DNA from: JBOHPP01 sp050731755
Lineage (GTDB): Bacteria > Methylomirabilota > Methylomirabilia > Rokubacteriales > CSP1-6
Assembly (NCBI GenBank): GCA_050731755.1
Contig: JBOHPP010000088.1
Span: 1-7,954, forward strand
Reading direction: 5' to 3'
DNA length: 7,954 bases
The first letter of the stretch is position 1, and each line of letters opens with the position of its first letter. Under the pieces are notes generated by a model that was not told the DNA's origin, searched no databases, and saw only the letters and a program-made list of their open reading frames with translations. Below are positions 5,629 to 7,954 of this stretch, piece by piece. The position numbers were made by a program, and so were the translations under genes.

Positions 5629-7546
5629 GCCGGCGGAGCGCGACAACCGCGCCGGCAAGCCCGAACGCCACCGCGGTGAAGCCGCTCACGACCGCGGCGG
5701 TGGTCTCGAGCGCGCCCGGCGCGTAGATCAGCTCGACCGGTCCTGAGCCGCCGTCGAGCTTCACCTCGAGATCCCAGGCCGGTCCTCCGCGCGTCTCGAG
5801 ACGCACGCCGTTCCGCTCGGCTCGCCAGAGCGGATAGTGGGTGACGCGGGCGGGCACCCAGGCTCCGTCGCGGCCCTCCAGGGCGATCCGCCACCGGCCC
5901 GGACCGACAGGGGAGGGGAGCGTCACCCCGTCGGCCCGCGTGTAGAGTCGGAAGGGACCCATGCGAATCGGGCCCGCGAACACCGGATTGCCCTCCAGAG
6001 CGCGCAGCCGCGGAAGATCCTCGTCGAGCGCGACCACCACGGCGACACCGAGCCGCTCGGCCCACCCGTTGAACACGCCGGGATCGAGGACTTCGAGCGC
6101 GCGGCCGAACAGCGCACGGCCGTCGAGCTGCTCGACCAATTGCGTGATGGGTCCTGGCCCCGCCGAGCCGCTATAGACGAGGGCGGCGACCGGCGAGGGA
6201 TGGGTGAAGGTGCCGTTCACGATCCCGCGTTCGGCGTGGAATGGCGTCAGCGCCGTCACGTGGGTGTGCGGGCGCCACCATTCCGAGCCGGAGACGAGCG
6301 GCACGGCCGAGCGCACGTAGAACACCCGCCCCGGCGGAGCCGAGCGCAGTGCCGCCCACAGGTCGCCGAGGCGCAGGCCGCGCTCGACCGTTGCCATCGA
6401 CGGCCAGTCCCGGGCCGTCGGCCAAAGGGTCAGCGTGCGCCCGGGCACCGCGAGCGCGATCGTCACGGCCACCGCTGTGAGGCCGAGCACCGCCGGCGGC
6501 AGGCGGAGACGTTGCGCCAGGCGGCTGAGCAGCGTGGCGCCGGCGGCGCTACCGGCGAGCACCACGGCGAGCCAGCCGCTGTCGGCGAGGCGATTGGCCG
6601 GCAGCCAGCGCACGCCGTGCGGCTCGAGCGCCGTGGCGTCGAAGACGACGATCGCCGCCACGGCCCACGGCCAGAGCGCGACCATTCGGTCGGCCGGGGT
6701 CCGCGCAAGCGGCCGCGCTGCGACGGCGAGGACGACCAGGACGGCCAGGAGGGGATGCGCGAGCGTCTCGAGCGGGGCCAGGCGCCCCCACGCCAGAGCG
6801 CGACTGTGCGGCAGGCGCGCGAGCAGCGGCACCGTCCAGAAGGCTGTCAAGGCGGCGGCCAGAAGCAGCGCCACGGCCACGCCGAGCAGTCTCTGGTCGC
6901 GGCCAGCCGCCAGGCAGGCCGCGGTCAGCAGCAGCGCGATTCCGGCGGGCGCATGGGCCGGATGAATCACCACGAGGCCGGCGACGATGGGCGCAGCCAG
7001 CCAGGGTACGGTGAGCCGGCGCGACGGCGCGGTGTCTTTCAGCCAATCCACGACCGACAGGACGAGGAGCGGCAGCAGGGCCCAGCCCAGACGGGCCGGC
7101 AGCATCCCGCGGTGGACGCCGCCCTCCAGGCCGCTGGTCACGCCGGCCGACAGGGTCAGCGCCACGAACGCCCCGGGAAGCGCAAGCCAGCCGTTGCCGG
7201 TGAAGCGGGCGAGCGCGGCAAACGTCGTCGCCCCGGGCGCCAGGTACGTGATCCACGCCAGGACTCGGTAGGAGGTGTCGGTGGCGAGTGTGCCGAGCGA
7301 GCCCCACGTGAGCAGCGCGCCCAGGTAGAAGTAGCCGGGCGGATAGAACTGCAGCTCGGGGTAGCCCGCCCACCAGTCGGGGTTCCAGGCCCACGCTGCG
7401 GGCCCGCGCGTGACGAGATGGTGGAGCCGGAAGAGCTGACCCGGGTGGTCGTCGAAGGCTGGCAGTGACGTGCCGAGCGATGCCGCGCCGAACGCGACCC
7501 CGTAGACGAAGAGCAGCAGGAACGGGGCCGAAGACAAGCGCGGCAC
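5618..7546 (-). CDS. Polytopic membrane protein, PTPS-related / GT-C-like family
   Basis: A 642-residue protein with an N-terminal membrane helix (about 8-27), then a luminal-type loop with D32-D33-H-P-G-Q and WNPDWWAGYPELQFYPPGYFYLG (about 54-76). That arrangement is characteristic of '6-pyruvoyl-tetrahydropterin synthase-related' membrane proteins, which resemble GT-C glycosyltransferases. More hydrophobic helices follow at about 70-82, 94-112, 120-136, 151-167, 180-213, 219-242, 262-277, 288-304, 323-342 and 350-367. A soluble region (about 375-610) and a final helix (616-636) ending in RRLSR complete it. The family label does not imply pterin chemistry; transfer of a sugar from a lipid carrier is plausible but unproven. 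GTG at 7546 is the first start with a sensible N-terminus; upstream codons contain no start. It converges on the GlcG-like gene and diverges from thrC. Confidence 0.82.
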   Translation of the reverse strand: MPRLSSAPFLLLFVYGVAFGAASLGTSLPAFDDHPGQLFRLHHLVTRGPAAWAWNPDWWAGYPELQFYPPGYFYLGALLTWGSLGTLATDTSYRVLAWITYLAPGATTFAALARFTGNGWLALPGAFVALTLSAGVTSGLEGGVHRGMLPARLGWALLPLLVLSVVDWLKDTAPSRRLTVPWLAAPIVAGLVVIHPAHAPAGIALLLTAACLAAGRDQRLLGVAVALLLAAALTAFWTVPLLARLPHSRALAWGRLAPLETLAHPLLAVLVVLAVAARPLARTPADRMVALWPWAVAAIVVFDATALEPHGVRWLPANRLADSGWLAVVLAGSAAGATLLSRLAQRLRLPPAVLGLTAVAVTIALAVPGRTLTLWPTARDWPSMATVERGLRLGDLWAALRSAPPGRVFYVRSAVPLVSGSEWWRPHTHVTALTPFHAERGIVNGTFTHPSPVAALVYSGSAGPGPITQLVEQLDGRALFGRALEVLDPGVFNGWAERLGVAVVVALDEDLPRLRALEGNPVFAGPIRMGPFRLYTRADGVTLPSPVGPGRWRIALEGRDGAWVPARVTHYPLWRAERNGVRLETRGGPAWDLEVKLDGGSGPVELIYAPGALETTAAVVSGFTAVAFGLAGAVVALRRLSR

Positions 7547-7553
7547 CGTCCGG

Positions 7554-7559
7554 ATGATA
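7554..7559 (-). promoter_or_regulatory. Possible -10 element for the minus-strand membrane protein
   Basis: On the minus strand TATCAT (7559-7554) matches TATAAT at 5 of 6 positions, but it is only about 8 bases before the GTG start, which would make the transcript nearly leaderless. No matching -35 was found. Weak evidence. Confidence 0.2.
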
Positions 7560-7565
7560 CTGCAA

Positions 7566-7594
7566 TTGACTTCGCCGGCGGTTCGTTGTTAAGT
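7566..7594 (+). promoter_or_regulatory. Candidate promoter for threonine synthase
   Basis: TTGACT (7566-7571) matches the -35 consensus at 5 of 6 positions. A poorer -10, TTAAGT (7589-7594), follows after 17 bases. The region is much AT-richer than its surroundings and lies in the divergent gap 7547-7663, which would give a leader of roughly 60 bases before the ATG at 7664. Confidence 0.35.
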
Positions 7595-7612
7595 GTTCGA
7601 AATGTCTTGCTG

Positions 7613-7650
7613 TCGGTGCAGTACAACTCGGGGCTCAATTCCCCTACCGA
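7613..7650 (+). promoter_or_regulatory. Nested stem-loop in the thrC leader
   Basis: TCGGT (7613-7617) can pair with ACCGA (7646-7650), enclosing GGGG (7630-7633) paired with CCCC (7641-7644) around the loop CTCAATT. The inner hairpin looks like a tRNA T-arm, but no other tRNA arm is present. The structure ends 2 bases before the GGAG (7652-7655) that probably binds the ribosome for thrC, so it could affect translation. No known riboswitch class is recognised. Confidence 0.35.
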
Positions 7651-7663
7651 TGGAGACGCGCTC

Positions 7664-7954
7664 ATGGAGAAGCTGAACGGCCTCAAGTGCCGCGAGTGTG
7701 GTCGCGGCTACCCCGCTGCCCCCCTGCACGTCTGCGAATTCTGCTTCGGTCCGCTGGAAGTGGACTACCGGTACGACGCGCTCAAAGGCGTCGTGACCCG
7801 GGAGTCCATCACCGCTGGTCCGCCGAGCATGTGGCGGTACCGCGATTTGCTTCCCGTGGAAGGGGAGGCGGCGGTAGGCCATCACGTCGGGTTCACGCCG
7901 CTGGTGCGCGCCGCCAACCTGGCCGACGAGCTGGGCTGCCGCGAGGTCTGGATC
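7664..7954 (+). CDS. thrC: Threonine synthase, N-terminal part (cut by the window end)
   Basis: The first 97 residues of a PLP-dependent threonine synthase, which turns O-phosphohomoserine into threonine in the cytoplasm. It begins with a zinc-ribbon-like segment (Cys9, Cys12, Cys24 and Cys27, in LKCRECG and HVCEFCFGPLEV) found at the start of many bacterial and archaeal ThrC proteins. This is followed by VGHHVGFTPLVRAANLADELG (71-91), the TPL substrate-loop region that precedes the PLP lysine. The lysine itself and the catalytic core lie beyond the window. ATG 7664 is preceded by GGAG (7652-7655) at 8 bases; the ATG at 7650 is out of frame. A related PLP enzyme such as a cysteate synthase cannot be fully excluded from this fragment. 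Confidence 0.85.
   Translation, partial: MEKLNGLKCRECGRGYPAAPLHVCEFCFGPLEVDYRYDALKGVVTRESITAGPPSMWRYRDLLPVEGEAAVGHHVGFTPLVRAANLADELGCREVWI

Noticed and set aside
5837..7468. A 543-codon plus-strand frame opposite the membrane protein
   Set aside because: It is dominated by Arg, Gly, Glu and His with no hydrophobic core or motif; the minus strand encodes a coherent multi-helix protein.
7613..7652. Possible tRNA gene before thrC, because of the T-arm-like hairpin
   Set aside because: No anticodon or D arm and no matching acceptor stem are present, and the T-loop lacks the usual TTC start.
7589..7885. A 98-codon minus-strand frame opposite the start of thrC
   Set aside because: It overlaps a recognisable ThrC N-terminus and has no motif or start signal of its own.

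Overview
The window is a GC-rich, gene-dense stretch of bacterial chromosome holding eight protein genes, the last cut by the window edge. High GC, frequent GTG/TTG starts, two short-chain dehydrogenases (SDRs) of acyl-CoA or ketoacyl type and a threonine synthase with an N-terminal zinc ribbon suggest an uncultured soil or sediment bacterium of the Rokubacteria/Methylomirabilota or deltaproteobacterial kind. That placement is inference from gene style; there is no marker RNA gene to confirm it.

Layout. Positions 1-54 hold an inverted copy of a 41-bp repeat with a palindromic end. Next come an atypical SDR (139-894, with an apparent one-base frameshift at its very start) and, 10 bases later, a YihY/BrkB-type membrane protein (905-1693). 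Positions 1747-1888 hold three tandem copies of the same 41-bp repeat, ending in a perfect 11-bp palindrome. A second SDR (1940-2851) follows; it resembles the dehydrogenase domain of multifunctional beta-oxidation enzymes. After a 170-base intergenic region come a probable zinc metallopeptidase lipoprotein (3022-3831), a secreted PhoD-like phosphatase/phosphodiesterase (3866-5206) and a GlcG/HbpS-family protein (5218-5628), closely spaced on the plus strand and probably one transcription unit. A large minus-strand membrane protein of the PTPS-related/GT-C-like type (5618-7546) converges on them, with stop codons overlapping by 11 bases. A divergent intergenic region (7547-7663) then leads to threonine synthase (7664 to the end).

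The genes do not form one obvious pathway. The two SDRs may act in fatty-acid or acyl-CoA metabolism; the peptidase, PhoD-like enzyme and membrane proteins point to the cell envelope; ThrC is amino-acid biosynthesis. The most distinctive element is the G-rich 41-bp repeat family, which brackets the first SDR and yihY genes in inverted orientation. I see no CRISPR array, transposase, toxin-antitoxin pair, recognised defence system or rRNA/tRNA gene.
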